Below are positions 43,078 to 52,574 of a stretch of DNA of 64,000 nucleotides, piece after piece. Origin of the DNA: Budvicia diplopodorum (GTDB lineage: Bacteria > Pseudomonadota > Gammaproteobacteria > Enterobacterales > Enterobacteriaceae). The DNA lies in assembly GCF_009800925.1 (NCBI RefSeq), contig NZ_WOYF01000001.1, forward strand, positions 496,001 to 560,000. The letters are read 5' to 3'. The position numbers and the translations under genes are program-made. The notes beneath the pieces are model-generated. The model saw nothing but the letters and a program-made list of their open reading frames with translations. It made no database searches and was not told the DNA's origin. Within the stretch, counting starts at the first letter, position 1. The number at the start of each line of letters is the position of its first letter.

Positions 43078-44568
43078 ATGAAATTGAAATCCCTGCGCTG
43101 GAGCGATGATTTCATGTATCAGACCATACTGAATCACGATAAAAGCTACGATGGTAAGTTTTTAACCTGCGTGAAATCGACCGGAATTTATTGCCTCCCC
43201 TCCTGCCCGGCACGAAAACCGCTGTTGAAAAACATCCGTTTTTTGTCCACACAGCAAGAAGCAGTTGCCGCCGGTTTTCGCATTTGTAAACGTTGCCGCC
43301 CTGACCTGTTCTATCGGGGAGAACATCCCGATCGTCATTTGTTCAGCGAGATGTTAATACGTATTCGCTCACGTCCCGATGAGATCAAAAACGTGACGAT
43401 ATTGGCAAAAGTCTGCGGTATCAGCACCACAAAGCTCAATGAGCTAGTGCGTATCCATGCCCATCGGTCACCCGCAGAGCTACTTAGCAGAGAACGTATT
43501 ACCGCCGCCTGCCAGCGCTTAATTAACACCAATGAACGGGTTCTCGATATTGGCCTGTCTGTCGGATTCGATAGCGAAGCGAGCTTTCATCGTCAGTTTT
43601 TATCGCAAACGGCCATGACGCCCAACGCCTACCGCCTTCTACGGGAATCCAGCGGTTTTACGCTTAAGCTACCGGCTGATTTCTCAGCGCCGGATATCTG
43701 GCGTTACCACCTGCGCGACCGTGATAGCCTGTCGGAGCGACTGGAAAATCAAACGTTCAGTAAAGGACTGTGGGTTGAGGGTAAGCCCGTACTTATTCAC
43801 CTAACGATTGACGATAACGGAGCACATTGCCGCTGGGAAACCTCCGCCAGTCAGCGGTTGGAAAATAGGCTCACCGAAGGGGAAATTATCCACCAACAGG
43901 TGATGCGCCTGTTGGGCTTAAATACCGATATCAGCGGCTTCCGGGGATTAGCTAAATCTAATAATCATATTGCGAAATTACTCGCTGTTTCTGAGCCTAA
44001 AAATATCTATGTCCCTTTAACCGCAACGCCTTTTGAAGCGCTGACATGGGCAATTATTGGTCAACAAATCAACCTGACGTTTGCCGCCACGCTCAGGCAG
44101 GCTCTCATTAAACTTGCTGGCCCTGAAATACCCGGCAGCAGCCTAAAGATGCATCCGACCCCGGTAGAAATCGCTCAGTTAGCGCCTCAACAACTGAGCG
44201 ATATTCGTTTCTCTCGGGCTAAATCAGAATATTTAATTACGGCGGCTAAAGCCATCATGAGCGGTGAGCTGAACTTTGATGAATTAGAATCAGGATCGGC
44301 GGTGGTCGCAGAAGAAAAATTGTGCAAACTCAAAGGAATTGGCCCATGGACTGCCCGTTATACGTTAATGCGCGGTATGGGATTTGCTGACTGCGTTCCC
44401 GTCGGCGACAGCGGTCTACATACTGCGCTACAGCAGTTTTATCAACTCGATGCGCGCCCTACGGCAGCGGAGGCCGAGCGCTTAATGCAGCCCTTTATTC
44501 CTTTCCGTACGTTAGCAACGGCTTACTTATGGGAGAGCCTAAGGAAAAAACATGAGACAGAAAACTAA
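43078..44568 (+). CDS. Ada-type regulator fused to AlkA-type 3-methyladenine DNA glycosylase
   Basis: 496 residues with four parts. Residues 8-77 form the Ada zinc domain, with Cys39, Cys43, Cys70 and Cys73; Cys39 corresponds to the methylphosphotriester acceptor Cys38 of E. coli Ada. Residues about 85-185 are an AraC-type helix-turn-helix region. Residues about 200-310 match the AlkA N-terminal domain. Residues about 320-490 are the HhH-GPD glycosylase, with LKGIGPWTARY and catalytic-type Asp444. It should sense methyl damage and excise methylated bases. AAGG precedes the ATG. It overlaps the next gene by 17 bases. Confidence 0.9.
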   Translation: MKLKSLRWSDDFMYQTILNHDKSYDGKFLTCVKSTGIYCLPSCPARKPLLKNIRFLSTQQEAVAAGFRICKRCRPDLFYRGEHPDRHLFSEMLIRIRSRPDEIKNVTILAKVCGISTTKLNELVRIHAHRSPAELLSRERITAACQRLINTNERVLDIGLSVGFDSEASFHRQFLSQTAMTPNAYRLLRESSGFTLKLPADFSAPDIWRYHLRDRDSLSERLENQTFSKGLWVEGKPVLIHLTIDDNGAHCRWETSASQRLENRLTEGEIIHQQVMRLLGLNTDISGFRGLAKSNNHIAKLLAVSEPKNIYVPLTATPFEALTWAIIGQQINLTFAATLRQALIKLAGPEIPGSSLKMHPTPVEIAQLAPQQLSDIRFSRAKSEYLITAAKAIMSGELNFDELESGSAVVAEEKLCKLKGIGPWTARYTLMRGMGFADCVPVGDSGLHTALQQFYQLDARPTAAEAERLMQPFIPFRTLATAYLWESLRKKHETEN

Positions 44569-45064
44569 TACGTTAAAGAACGCGGCCGTCATCGGTATAT
44601 TCAATAGCAAATTTGGCCCGATATCCGCCGGGTTAGACCATTGCGGTAATCTCATGCGGCTATCGTTCCATACGGAGAAAGACTTGGAGTGGGCAAGGCT
44701 AACCGGCGTGGCCCGCGATGATTCTCAGGTTGAGTTCATTGCCCGCCAGATCCATGAATATGAACAGGGCCAACGGATTGAGTTTGATATACCGCTACGG
44801 CTGCAAGGTACTGCGTTTCAAATGAGAGTCTGGCAGGAATTGAGTAAAATCCCCTTCGGCGAGACTATCAGCTATCTCACGCTGGCCACCCGGGTTGGTA
44901 ACCCTAAAGCGTCCAGAGCGGTTGGTGGAGCCAATGGATCTAACCCGATCAGTCTGATTGTTCCCTGCCATCGGGTTATCGGTAGTAACGGCTCCCTGAC
45001 CGGCTATGAAGGGGGAATTCCCATTAAACAAAAGCTATTGGCCTTTGAAAAAGGGACGGAATAA
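44552..45064 (+). CDS. ogt: Methylated-DNA-[protein]-cysteine S-methyltransferase (Ogt/AdaB type)
   Basis: 170 residues. The acceptor cysteine is Cys139 in the invariant [12 protein letters not shown], preceded by the DNA-binding [17 protein letters not shown]. It removes methyl groups from O6-methylguanine and O4-methylthymine by suicide transfer. Its start lies inside the end of the Ada-AlkA gene (17-base overlap), so the two are translationally coupled and rebuild the activities that E. coli splits among Ada, AlkA and Ogt. The symbol could equally be adaB. Confidence 0.9.
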   Translation: MRQKTNTLKNAAVIGIFNSKFGPISAGLDHCGNLMRLSFHTEKDLEWARLTGVARDDSQVEFIARQIHEYEQGQRIEFDIPLRLQGTAFQMRVWQELSKIPFGETISYLTLATRVGNPKASRAVGGANGSNPISLIVPCHRVIGSNGSLTGYEGGIPIKQKLLAFEKGTE

Positions 45065-45084
45065 GCCGTCCTGGCTGTGCTAAA

Positions 45085-45122
45085 ATCGCAGGCGCTCGGG
45101 ATTTAGCCCAAGCGCCTGCGAT
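45085..45122. other. Stem-loop between ogt and ynfA
   Basis: 16-bp stem with one mismatch (45085-45100 with 45107-45122) and a 6-base loop, GC-rich. No T-run follows on the plus strand. Possible terminator without U-tract or mRNA stabiliser. Confidence 0.55.
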
Positions 45123-45132
45123 AAGGGTTCCC

Positions 45133-45456
45133 ATGGTCAAAACGCTGTTACTGTTCTTTGCCACGGCACTGGCTGAGATTATCGGATGTTTTCTTCCCTA
45201 CTTATGGCTAAGAAAGTCAGCCACCGTCTGGCTATTACTGCCGGCTGCGGCAAGCCTGACGATATTTGTTTGGCTACTTACGCTACATCCGGCGGCCAGC
45301 GGAAGAGTCTATGCGGCCTACGGTGGAGTTTATGTTGCGACTGCATTAGTTTGGCTTAGGGTCGTGGATGGCGTAAAGCTGTCAATAGTTGACTGGCTAG
45401 GGGCAGGAATCGCACTCATCGGCATGCTGATTATTGTGTCAGGCTGGCGAACGTAG
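45133..45456 (+). CDS. ynfA: YnfA family inner membrane protein (UPF0060)
   Basis: 107 residues with four membrane helices, almost collinear with E. coli YnfA ([21 protein letters not shown] and [21 protein letters not shown]). The family is related to small multidrug resistance exporters; some homologues give mild resistance to dyes and antiseptics, but its natural role is not established. AAGGG five bases before the ATG. Confidence 0.93.
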   Translation: MVKTLLLFFATALAEIIGCFLPYLWLRKSATVWLLLPAAASLTIFVWLLTLHPAASGRVYAAYGGVYVATALVWLRVVDGVKLSIVDWLGAGIALIGMLIIVSGWRT

Positions 45457-45500
45457 CCGCGCAGCCTGCGATGTTATTACGGGCTAACCCATGCAATTTA

Positions 45501-46409
45501 TCACTGTAAGCTTTTAAGCATCAGTATTTCACATGCGTGATGACCACTGTCGCCAATCCGTTGATTAACCAATTCAAACCCCAGAGACTGGTACAACGTT
45601 ATCGACTCTTTTAGTTCGGCGGTGCTCTCGAGGTAGCAATCGCGATAGCCTTCCTGACGGGCAAACTCCAGCGCACTGACTATCATACGCCTGGCGATCC
45701 CCATTCCCCTGACCGAAGGAAGAAAGTAGAGCTTTTGCAGTTCACAGTAGCCGTCCTGCATGGGGGCAATACCAACGCCGCCGGACACCACGCCGTCGAG
45801 CTCAACTACCCAATAGCCGCTTCCTTTCTGACTGTATACTTCTGATAACTGATACAAACTTGGATCGGAAAAGCTAAACCCTTCACGATCCAGCAAACCA
45901 TATTCGCCAAATACTGCCAGTATAATTTCGGCAATAGCCATGTTATCACGGGCTTCAATATGACGAATGGTAATGGTTCTTTCGGCCTGCTTAGTCACGC
46001 TTCGAATAGCCGATAGGTATTTCTTCATCGACTGCACGATCGCGTCATATTCAGTACTATCTAACTGCCGGATTATCTTAGCGCTATAGGCATTCGTTTT
46101 ATCGTTCAAATCAGCCAACTGCAGGCGCCCCTCGGCGGTTAACTGACTAATGATGCTTCGCCCGTCATCAGGGTTAGGCAACGATTCAACTAATCCCTCC
46201 CGTTTCAAACTCTGCAACATTCGGCTGACGCTAGATTTATCAATTTTAAGTATTGATGACAGCGCTAGCCCGCTCAGCGGCTCATCATTCAGTTCAATCA
46301 GACAGTGGGCCTGTAGGGGAGATAAACGCGTTCCACTCACCGATTTATCCATAACTCCTAACTCTCTGACTAACTGACGGGACAGGCAGCGCAGTGCTTT
46401 TGGTTCCAT
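45501..46409 (-). CDS. MarR-type regulator fused to a GNAT acetyltransferase
   Basis: 302 residues from the ATG at 46409, preceded by AGAGG. Residues about 1-145 form a MarR winged helix (SGLALSSILKIDKSSVSRMLQSLKREGLVE then the wing NPDDGRSI). Residues about 148-302 are an N-acetyltransferase domain; the acetyl-CoA loop is LPSVRGMGIARRMI, followed by CYLESTAELKESITLYQSLGFE. Such fusions occur in several proteobacteria and have no fixed function. It is divergent from the LysE-family exporter, so that gene is a candidate target. Confidence 0.88.
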   Translation of the reverse strand: MEPKALRCLSRQLVRELGVMDKSVSGTRLSPLQAHCLIELNDEPLSGLALSSILKIDKSSVSRMLQSLKREGLVESLPNPDDGRSIISQLTAEGRLQLADLNDKTNAYSAKIIRQLDSTEYDAIVQSMKKYLSAIRSVTKQAERTITIRHIEARDNMAIAEIILAVFGEYGLLDREGFSFSDPSLYQLSEVYSQKGSGYWVVELDGVVSGGVGIAPMQDGYCELQKLYFLPSVRGMGIARRMIVSALEFARQEGYRDCYLESTAELKESITLYQSLGFELVNQRIGDSGHHACEILMLKSLQ

Positions 46410-46605
46410 CGTCACCTCTGATAATAGTTAATAGCAACTTAATTTAGTTAACATAAACAACCAAATCAAGAGGCATCTCAATAATAAAATATATATCGAG
46501 AAGCTAATCGCAATAAACTGCTTATCTCTCCGTGAAAAATCAGATATAACCATAAAGCCTGCTTTCGCCCGTCATTTTCCTGCGTTACGCACTGAGGAGC
46601 CACCG

Positions 46606-47238
46606 ATGCCAGATATCGCTCATCTTGCCGCTTTTGCTTTATTATCTTTAGGCATGGCGTTAACGCCCGGCCCAAACATGTTGTATCTGATTTCCCGTTC
46701 TATTTCTCAGGGGCGGGCAGCAGGGCTAATATCTCTAATTGGCGTTGCCGTCGGCTTTGTGTTTTACATGCTCTGTGCCGCTTTTGGCATCACAACCTTG
46801 ATGATGGCCGTTCCCTATGCCTATGACGCCTTGAAAATATGCGGCGTCGCCTATTTGCTCTATCTGGCGTGGCAGGCAGTAAAACCCGGCGGGCGCTCAC
46901 CGTTTCAGGTTAAGAATCTTCCTAAAGACAGCCCTAGAAAGCTGTTTATGATGGGGTTTATTACCAACCTGTTTAATCCTAAAATCGCCATTATGTACGT
47001 ATCGCTAATGCCACAATTTCTGGTGCCAAATCATGGCAGCATCCTGACTCAATCACTAGCACTAGGATCGATTCAGATTATTATCAGCGTTACCATTAAT
47101 GCCATTATCGCCATGACCGCCGGTTCTATTGCCATTTTTCTAACCGGAAGACCGGCTTGGGTAGTGATTCAGCGCTGGGTAATGGGCACCGTTTTGGCAG
47201 GGCTCGCCGTACGAATGCTATTCGAAAGCAGGAAATAG
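46606..47238 (+). CDS. LysE/RhtB family exporter
   Basis: 210 residues with about six membrane helices. The family signature ALTPGPNMLYLISRSISQGRAAGL is at residues 18-41, followed by KICGVAYLLYLAW and the FITNLFNPKIAIMYVSLMPQF segment. Members export amino acids such as lysine, homoserine or threonine; the substrate here is unknown. GAGGAG precedes the ATG. It diverges from the MarR-GNAT gene with about 196 bases between them. Confidence 0.88.
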   Translation: MPDIAHLAAFALLSLGMALTPGPNMLYLISRSISQGRAAGLISLIGVAVGFVFYMLCAAFGITTLMMAVPYAYDALKICGVAYLLYLAWQAVKPGGRSPFQVKNLPKDSPRKLFMMGFITNLFNPKIAIMYVSLMPQFLVPNHGSILTQSLALGSIQIIISVTINAIIAMTAGSIAIFLTGRPAWVVIQRWVMGTVLAGLAVRMLFESRK

Positions 47239-47335
47239 CTCATTGACCGTGAAGCGTTGATAGAAGTGCTCATGGGAATTGATTATCTGGTCTATATTTA
47301 AGGTAACTAAGACAACGATATCTCACGGAGTTTCC

Positions 47336-47626
47336 ATGAAAAAAATATTACTTGTCTCTTTATTTCCCCTGCTGTTATTAACCGGGTGTAGCAATTCAAA
47401 TACGGGAAATTGGTTTAAGCAAGATACGTCCGCCGAAATGGCCGATCAAGACAGGGAACATTGTGAAACACAGTCAAGATCCTCGGCGAACAGGAGCCTA
47501 CAGTCAGATCCTCTGGGTGAAGTGAATACGAGTGATAACCAGATCAGCAAAATTCTGGAAACTGAACAACATCAATTTAATCTCATTGGCGAGTGTATGC
47601 GCTCAAAAGGTTATGACAGTTTCTAA
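47336..47626 (+). CDS. Small lipoprotein of unknown function
   Basis: 96 residues from the ATG at 47336, preceded by GGAG; a longer frame from 47279 is not supported. A short signal peptide ends in a lipobox LLTGC, so Cys18 should be lipidated. The mature part is polar and has two further cysteines, in EHCETQ and IGECMRSKGYDSF, which may form a disulfide. The CMRSKGY ending is common in small enterobacterial lipoproteins. No family was recognised with certainty. It ends at a strong hairpin. Confidence 0.75.
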   Translation: MKKILLVSLFPLLLLTGCSNSNTGNWFKQDTSAEMADQDREHCETQSRSSANRSLQSDPLGEVNTSDNQISKILETEQHQFNLIGECMRSKGYDSF

Positions 47627-47643
47627 TCTTTACCCGGAATGCG

Positions 47644-47673
47644 AAAATGCCAGCGGTTAACCGCTGGCATTTT
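47644..47673. terminator. Perfect palindromic terminator after the small lipoprotein gene
   Basis: A perfect 30-base inverted repeat (47644-47658 with 47659-47673) starting AAAA and ending TTTT, suitable for termination in both directions. Confidence 0.85.
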
Positions 47674-47704
47674 AATAGTTAGTCTGACAGGATTTAAATA
47701 GAAA

Positions 47705-47740
47705 GGCTGCTGCGAAATACCCATATTCACCACAGCAGCC
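47705..47740 (-). terminator. Hairpin downstream of proA
   Basis: 8-bp arms GGCTGCTG (47705-47712) and CAGCAGCC (47733-47740) with a 20-base loop. On the minus strand the stem is followed by a T-rich stretch. It lies 17 bases past the proA stop. Confidence 0.5.
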
Positions 47741-47757
47741 GTTATGACAAAGGATAG

Positions 47758-49011
47758 TCAGAGGCGTATAAGATCGTCGCCAAAACCAATCCATTTATAG
47801 GTAGTCAACGCTTCCAACCCCATTGGGCCGCGCGCGTGAAGCTTTTGCGTGCTTACCGCAACTTCTGCGCCTAATCCAAATTGTCCACCGTCGGTAAAAC
47901 GGGTACTGGCATTAACATAAACTGCCGCAGAGTCGACTTCAGCAACGAAGCGGTTCGCGTTGGCTAAAGAGCGAGTCAGAATCGCATCGGAGTGAGCGCT
48001 GCCGTGAGCACGAATATGTTCGATGGCTTCATCCAACCCCTCGACGATAGTCACGTTCAGATCTAATGATAACCACTCTTTCTCATAGTCTTGATCGGTT
48101 ATGGGTACAACGTTAGCCTGCCCGCCGATCAGATACATCATCGCCTCCGGCGAGGCGTGTAGGGTTACGCCGTCCCCTTTCATCTTTTCGCTTAGCTTCG
48201 GCAAAAAAGTGGACGCAATGCTGCGCTGAACTAATAGCGTTTCGAGCGTATTACAGGTACTCGGCCGCTGGGTTTTTGCATTTTCGATAACCATTAACGC
48301 TTTTTCGACATCGGCACTGTCGTCCACAAAGGTGTGGCAGATACCGATCCCACCGATAATCACCGGAATAGTGGAGTTTTCACGACACAGTCGATGCAAC
48401 GCAGCGCCACCGCGCGGGATTAACATATCGACATAGCGATCGAGCTTAAGCAATTGATTGATTAATTCCCGATCCGGGTTATTAATGGACTGAACCGCTG
48501 TGGCCGGTAAACCGCACTGGCTCAAAGCAAGTTGGATGACTTCGACCATAGCCTGATTGGTGTGAACCGTCTCTTTACCCCCGCGTAAAATGACCGCGTT
48601 ACCGGTTTTCAGGCATAAAGAGGCCACGTCAATAGTCACATTCGGGCGGGCTTCATAAATAACACCAATAACGCCAAGAGGTACGCGGCGGCGCTGGAGG
48701 TTAAGCCCGCTATCTAGTATCGAGCCGTCAATCACATGGCCAACCGGATCGGTCAAGCGGCAAACGTGACGAACATCGTTGGCGATTGCCGCTAAACGAG
48801 ACGGCGTCAATAACAGACGATCGAGCATCGCTTCGCTCAGGCCAGATGCTTTAGCGGCATCCATATCCTTCTCATTGGCAGAAAGAATCATATCGCTGTT
48901 AGCTTCCAGCGTATCGGCCATTACGGCCAGCGCCTGACTCTTCTTAGCAGAGCTTAATACGGCTAACTGATAGGAGGCTTTCTTCGCGGCCTGCCCCATT
49001 TGCTCTAACAT
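47758..49011 (-). CDS. proA: Gamma-glutamyl phosphate reductase
   Basis: 417 residues, the E. coli length. Aldehyde dehydrogenase superfamily; the catalytic cysteine is in [11 protein letters not shown]. It reduces gamma-glutamyl phosphate to glutamate semialdehyde with NADPH, the second step of proline synthesis. AAGGAG precedes the ATG. It follows proB after 11 bases. Confidence 0.97.
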   Translation of the reverse strand: MLEQMGQAAKKASYQLAVLSSAKKSQALAVMADTLEANSDMILSANEKDMDAAKASGLSEAMLDRLLLTPSRLAAIANDVRHVCRLTDPVGHVIDGSILDSGLNLQRRRVPLGVIGVIYEARPNVTIDVASLCLKTGNAVILRGGKETVHTNQAMVEVIQLALSQCGLPATAVQSINNPDRELINQLLKLDRYVDMLIPRGGAALHRLCRENSTIPVIIGGIGICHTFVDDSADVEKALMVIENAKTQRPSTCNTLETLLVQRSIASTFLPKLSEKMKGDGVTLHASPEAMMYLIGGQANVVPITDQDYEKEWLSLDLNVTIVEGLDEAIEHIRAHGSAHSDAILTRSLANANRFVAEVDSAAVYVNASTRFTDGGQFGLGAEVAVSTQKLHARGPMGLEALTTYKWIGFGDDLIRL

Positions 49012-49022
49012 CGGTGTACTCC

Positions 49023-50126
49023 TTAGCTGATAATCATATCGTCGCGGTGAACGGCTACCGGACCATATTCATAGCCTAAAATTGCATCTATCTGCTGGGA
49101 ATGGTGCCCGGAGATCATACGTAGCGCATCGCTGTTATAACGCGTAACGCCGTGGGCGAGATCGCGACCGGCCAGATTACGGATTCGGATCACTTCACCG
49201 CGGGAAAAATCGCCCTTAACGCTTTTTATGCCCTTAGGCAGTAAAGAGCTTCCGCGTTCAAGCATCGCCAGAACCGCGCCATCATCAACGCAAATCTCGC
49301 CTGCCGGTGGTGCTCCGAAGATCCAGCGCTTACGATTTTCTAGCGGAGAAGGCTGGGCGTGAAAACGAGTGCCAACGGAGAGATCGTTAATCACATCGCC
49401 AATAACGCCGGGCTTAACGCCTGCCGCAATAATAACGTCAATGCCAGCCCGGCAGGCTACGTCTGCCGCCTGAAGCTTGGTCGCCATACCTCCGGTGCCC
49501 AAACCAGAAATACTGTCGCCCGCAATACCGCGCAGCGCGTCGTCAATATGGTGAACTTCACGAATGAGTTCGGCATCAGGATTATGGCGCGGATCGGCAG
49601 TAAATAAACCGGGCTGATCGGTCAGCAGCAAGAGCTTATCCGCTCCGCCCAAAATGGCCGCCAGCGCTGACAGGTTATCATTATCGCCCACTTTGATTTC
49701 AGCGGTAGCGACCGCATCGTTTTCATTGATAACCGGTACAATTTGGTTATCCAATAAGGCCAGCATGGTATCGCGGGCATTGAGAAAACGCTCACGATCT
49801 TCCAGATCGGCTCGGGTCAGCAACATTTGGCCAATATTAATGCCATAAATAGAGAAAAGCTGCTCCCATAGCTGAATCAATCGACTCTGCCCCACCGCGG
49901 CCAATAGCTGCTTAGATGCGATAGTTGCCGGAAGCTCCGGATAATTGAGGTGCTCACGACCGGCCGCAATAGCGCCCGACGTGACGATGATAATCCGATG
50001 CCCCAGCGCATGCTGCTGCGCACACTGGCGTACCAGTTCAACAATGTGGGCCCGGTTTAAACGCAGAGAGCCGCCCGTAAGGACGCTGGTGCCTAATTTG
50101 ACAACCAAAGTTTGGCCGTTATTCAT
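49023..50126 (-). CDS. proB: Glutamate 5-kinase
   Basis: 367 residues, the E. coli length. Amino acid kinase domain ([39 protein letters not shown]) followed by a C-terminal PUA domain from about residue 275. It phosphorylates glutamate and is feedback inhibited by proline. In E. coli phoE lies between proB and crl; here only a short gap with a hairpin separates them. Confidence 0.97.
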   Translation of the reverse strand: MNNGQTLVVKLGTSVLTGGSLRLNRAHIVELVRQCAQQHALGHRIIIVTSGAIAAGREHLNYPELPATIASKQLLAAVGQSRLIQLWEQLFSIYGINIGQMLLTRADLEDRERFLNARDTMLALLDNQIVPVINENDAVATAEIKVGDNDNLSALAAILGGADKLLLLTDQPGLFTADPRHNPDAELIREVHHIDDALRGIAGDSISGLGTGGMATKLQAADVACRAGIDVIIAAGVKPGVIGDVINDLSVGTRFHAQPSPLENRKRWIFGAPPAGEICVDDGAVLAMLERGSSLLPKGIKSVKGDFSRGEVIRIRNLAGRDLAHGVTRYNSDALRMISGHHSQQIDAILGYEYGPVAVHRDDMIIS

Positions 50127-50185
50127 AATTGTTCTGCCGTTGAATTTTAAGAATAAAGCAAGAAAACCTTTTTAGCAGGAGTGAC

Positions 50186-50209
50186 GCGTTATGCCAACAG
50201 GCATAACGC
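50186..50209. other. Stem-loop between crl and proB
   Basis: Perfect 10-bp stem (50186-50195 with 50200-50209) and a 4-base loop. No T-run follows it on the minus strand, so it could be a weak terminator for crl or a leader structure of proBA. Confidence 0.5.
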
Positions 50210-50252
50210 AAAATAAGCAAGAATAGAGCAAATAATTTATCAGGCGGGGATA

Positions 50253-50645
50253 TTAATTAATATTTTTGACCTCATCGTCACCCATAGGACGAAGGGTAAG
50301 CTTAATCGAGCTTAAAAAGTCTTGAAGCTTTTGTTTAAACTCTTGCAGATTCCTATCAATCTCTTTCTTAATTTCAGCATCTTTAATAGCTTTCGGCTGC
50401 CAATCGCCTAATTTGTCAAAAAGCCCGGTCTGGCAGTGGAAAACGAAGCCTTCTTCGTCGGCTTCGATGTCTATCCACCAGCCCCAAAACTCTCTTTTTT
50501 CGGGTGAAGGCTTACTGTTTACGCACACCGCCAAACAGTCAAAAAAATAGCGATTGCCTTTGCACTGAGATTCCCGAATATACGGGCCTAACCCGATAAA
50601 CTCTTTCATTAAGCGACTTCTGGAATGACCATTTGGTAATATCAT
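50253..50645 (-). CDS. crl: Sigma factor-binding protein Crl
   Basis: 130 residues, E. coli Crl has 133. Conserved core SRLMKEFIGLGPYIRE, YFFDCLAVCVN and REFWGWWIDIEA. Crl binds RpoS and helps it associate with core RNA polymerase, favouring curli and other stationary-phase genes. AGGAG precedes the ATG. Next to frsA as in E. coli. Confidence 0.95.
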   Translation of the reverse strand: MILPNGHSRSRLMKEFIGLGPYIRESQCKGNRYFFDCLAVCVNSKPSPEKREFWGWWIDIEADEEGFVFHCQTGLFDKLGDWQPKAIKDAEIKKEIDRNLQEFKQKLQDFLSSIKLTLRPMGDDEVKNIN

Positions 50646-50700
50646 AGCGCGGGCTCCTGAGATTCAATTCTTTAACAATTTGTTAAAAACAAGCTAAATC

Positions 50701-51948
50701 TTAACATAATTTTTGATGAATCCACTCTGTTAGTTGCTCTAATCCAAGATTAAAACTACTTTTTAGTGGCGTTGCAGCAACCTTAATAGTTTTACCTTCG
50801 CTGGCTGAAGAGGTAATCAGCTTAGATTCAGATAAAGGGCTAAAAATATCGTTCTCAAAAGCCATTGAACACATTGGTATTGCACAGCGTCGGCCTAGTA
50901 GCCCTTGGATCTTTAATGAATAGCGGCTCAGTTCTACGTACAGCAGGCTGTCTGCAGTCGAATCCAGCTTCAAGCGGCTGGCGATAATATCCAGATAAAC
51001 ATCCGGAGTACGGTGTTGATTCTCTTTATTGGTCAGTAAATCGTGGACAATTGGCCCAATGCAGGCAACGCCGCGCAAACGGCGCGTTTCAAGATAGCCC
51101 AAACGAACCGCTACGTTAGCACCAAAGCGAACGCCTAACGCCACCACCCGCTGGTGATCAATCCAAGGAACCTTATCTAACTGAATCAAAACCTGCTGAT
51201 GTAGCTGACTGGTATCTTCAGTCAGCGTCCAGCGCGAAGCTGAGCCAATAGAAGGCAAATCAACGTACAGCATGGCTATGCCCTTCGGAGCCAGATAATC
51301 ACGAAACAGGGGATAATAGTCACTTTGGAAATTATCCAGACCACCGCACAGTAATACCGTCGGATAAGGCGCATCCCCGGTTGGCGGGATATGCAAAAAC
51401 CCGGTCAAGACATTGCCATCAACGTTAAAATCGATCGGTTTGAGCTCAAATGGCAGACATTCGGCCGCTTCCCGATAAGCCCGGTCGGCTAACAGTGCAG
51501 CCTGCTCAGCTAACATATCGCCACGCAAGTGAGGATAACTGGCAATACTGTAGAAGTTAGACGCTTTTATCCAGCAGTTACCCGCCTTTTCCGGCTCGTT
51601 ACAGGCAAGGTTCTGAGCCTCTTTTTGCCACTGCATGCCCTCTTTCGCCCATTCATAAATCCAGTTTCCACCGCGATAGCCAACCACCGTATCCAGCAAG
51701 GCCTCGTTAGTACGGCGATTACCCGATACCGCAATACGCGATAAAACGGTTTCAACTTCAATCGGGTCAATACCGCGCCATGCCCACATAGGGAGATTGA
51801 TCATGCGATACCAGTTAGACTGCGATTCACCGTCTAATGATGAATGAGCTTTCGCCGACGCCTGCGTCACCCGCTTTACCAATGTGGACGTTTCCGGGTG
51901 CTTAAACGAAGGCTTAAACAGGACTTCTGAAAGGTTAGCTTTTGGCAT
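50701..51948 (-). CDS. frsA: FrsA, fermentation-respiration switch protein (alpha/beta hydrolase)
   Basis: 415 residues, E. coli FrsA has 414. Alpha/beta hydrolase fold with PYPTVLLCGGLDNFQSDYY and the elbow-like VVALGVRFGANVAVRLG; the usual nucleophile serine is not obvious in the GxSxG position (GVRFG), as in other FrsA proteins. It was described as binding the glucose-specific EIIA protein; a carboxylesterase activity is also claimed. It lies upstream of crl; in E. coli the other neighbour is gpt, here displaced by the pilus operon. Confidence 0.92.
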   Translation of the reverse strand: MPKANLSEVLFKPSFKHPETSTLVKRVTQASAKAHSSLDGESQSNWYRMINLPMWAWRGIDPIEVETVLSRIAVSGNRRTNEALLDTVVGYRGGNWIYEWAKEGMQWQKEAQNLACNEPEKAGNCWIKASNFYSIASYPHLRGDMLAEQAALLADRAYREAAECLPFELKPIDFNVDGNVLTGFLHIPPTGDAPYPTVLLCGGLDNFQSDYYPLFRDYLAPKGIAMLYVDLPSIGSASRWTLTEDTSQLHQQVLIQLDKVPWIDHQRVVALGVRFGANVAVRLGYLETRRLRGVACIGPIVHDLLTNKENQHRTPDVYLDIIASRLKLDSTADSLLYVELSRYSLKIQGLLGRRCAIPMCSMAFENDIFSPLSESKLITSSASEGKTIKVAATPLKSSFNLGLEQLTEWIHQKLC

Positions 51949-52574
51949 AGTAGTACAACATTCTCCGGCGTCGAGTAGACTGATGGACGAGCATGATAAC
52001 TAAGTGTAACCAATAAACGGGAGCAGAAGAAGGTGCCAATGGGTACCTGACAATATCAGAATTTAAAACCACGTTACCTAGATGATATCCAGAGTGGCTG
52101 AGATATAAAATGGGGAAACGGTAATACTGATATTTTTTGCACTCAAATCTCAAAAAAATGGCAGATAAATAATCGCTAATAAAAAGAAAACCGACCAAAA
52201 TTACCGTTTAACTTCACAATAAAAAAACAAAAACAAATTAATAAAAAACCGAAACAAATCACAATTAAATGCTTATTAAAATTGAAATACCGAATAAACC
52301 ACATAATAAACAATACAAACTAACCTATAAAATCATTAAATATTAAGCTGCTAATATTATTGAATTGGTCAACTACAACTTATTCCTTTAATGATGACCG
52401 CGGTCAGTTGAACTTTCAAAGATACTTACTATATTTACTTTTAATACATTATAAGAACTAGCAATAGGCTTATTGGTGTTATTCCTATTATGACTATTAT
52501 CAGAGCGCGTTGTTTAACGCTGGCGCTTACGCCATGGGTCATATTATTAAGCAAAATTATTTTGAGGGTTTGGC
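51949..52574. promoter_or_regulatory. AT-rich leader region of the pilus operon
   Basis: 626 bases without a gene, very A-rich between about 52150 and 52380, which is typical of xenogeneically silenced (H-NS-bound) promoters. A perfect 12-base palindrome, TGACCGCGGTCA, lies at 52395-52406 about 170 bases before the first pilin gene and could be an operator. GAGGG precedes the first ATG. No single promoter could be chosen. Confidence 0.45.

Noticed and set aside
51935-52198. 87-codon minus-strand frame upstream of frsA
   Set aside because: AT-rich, overlaps the frsA start region, no clear ribosome site or domain.
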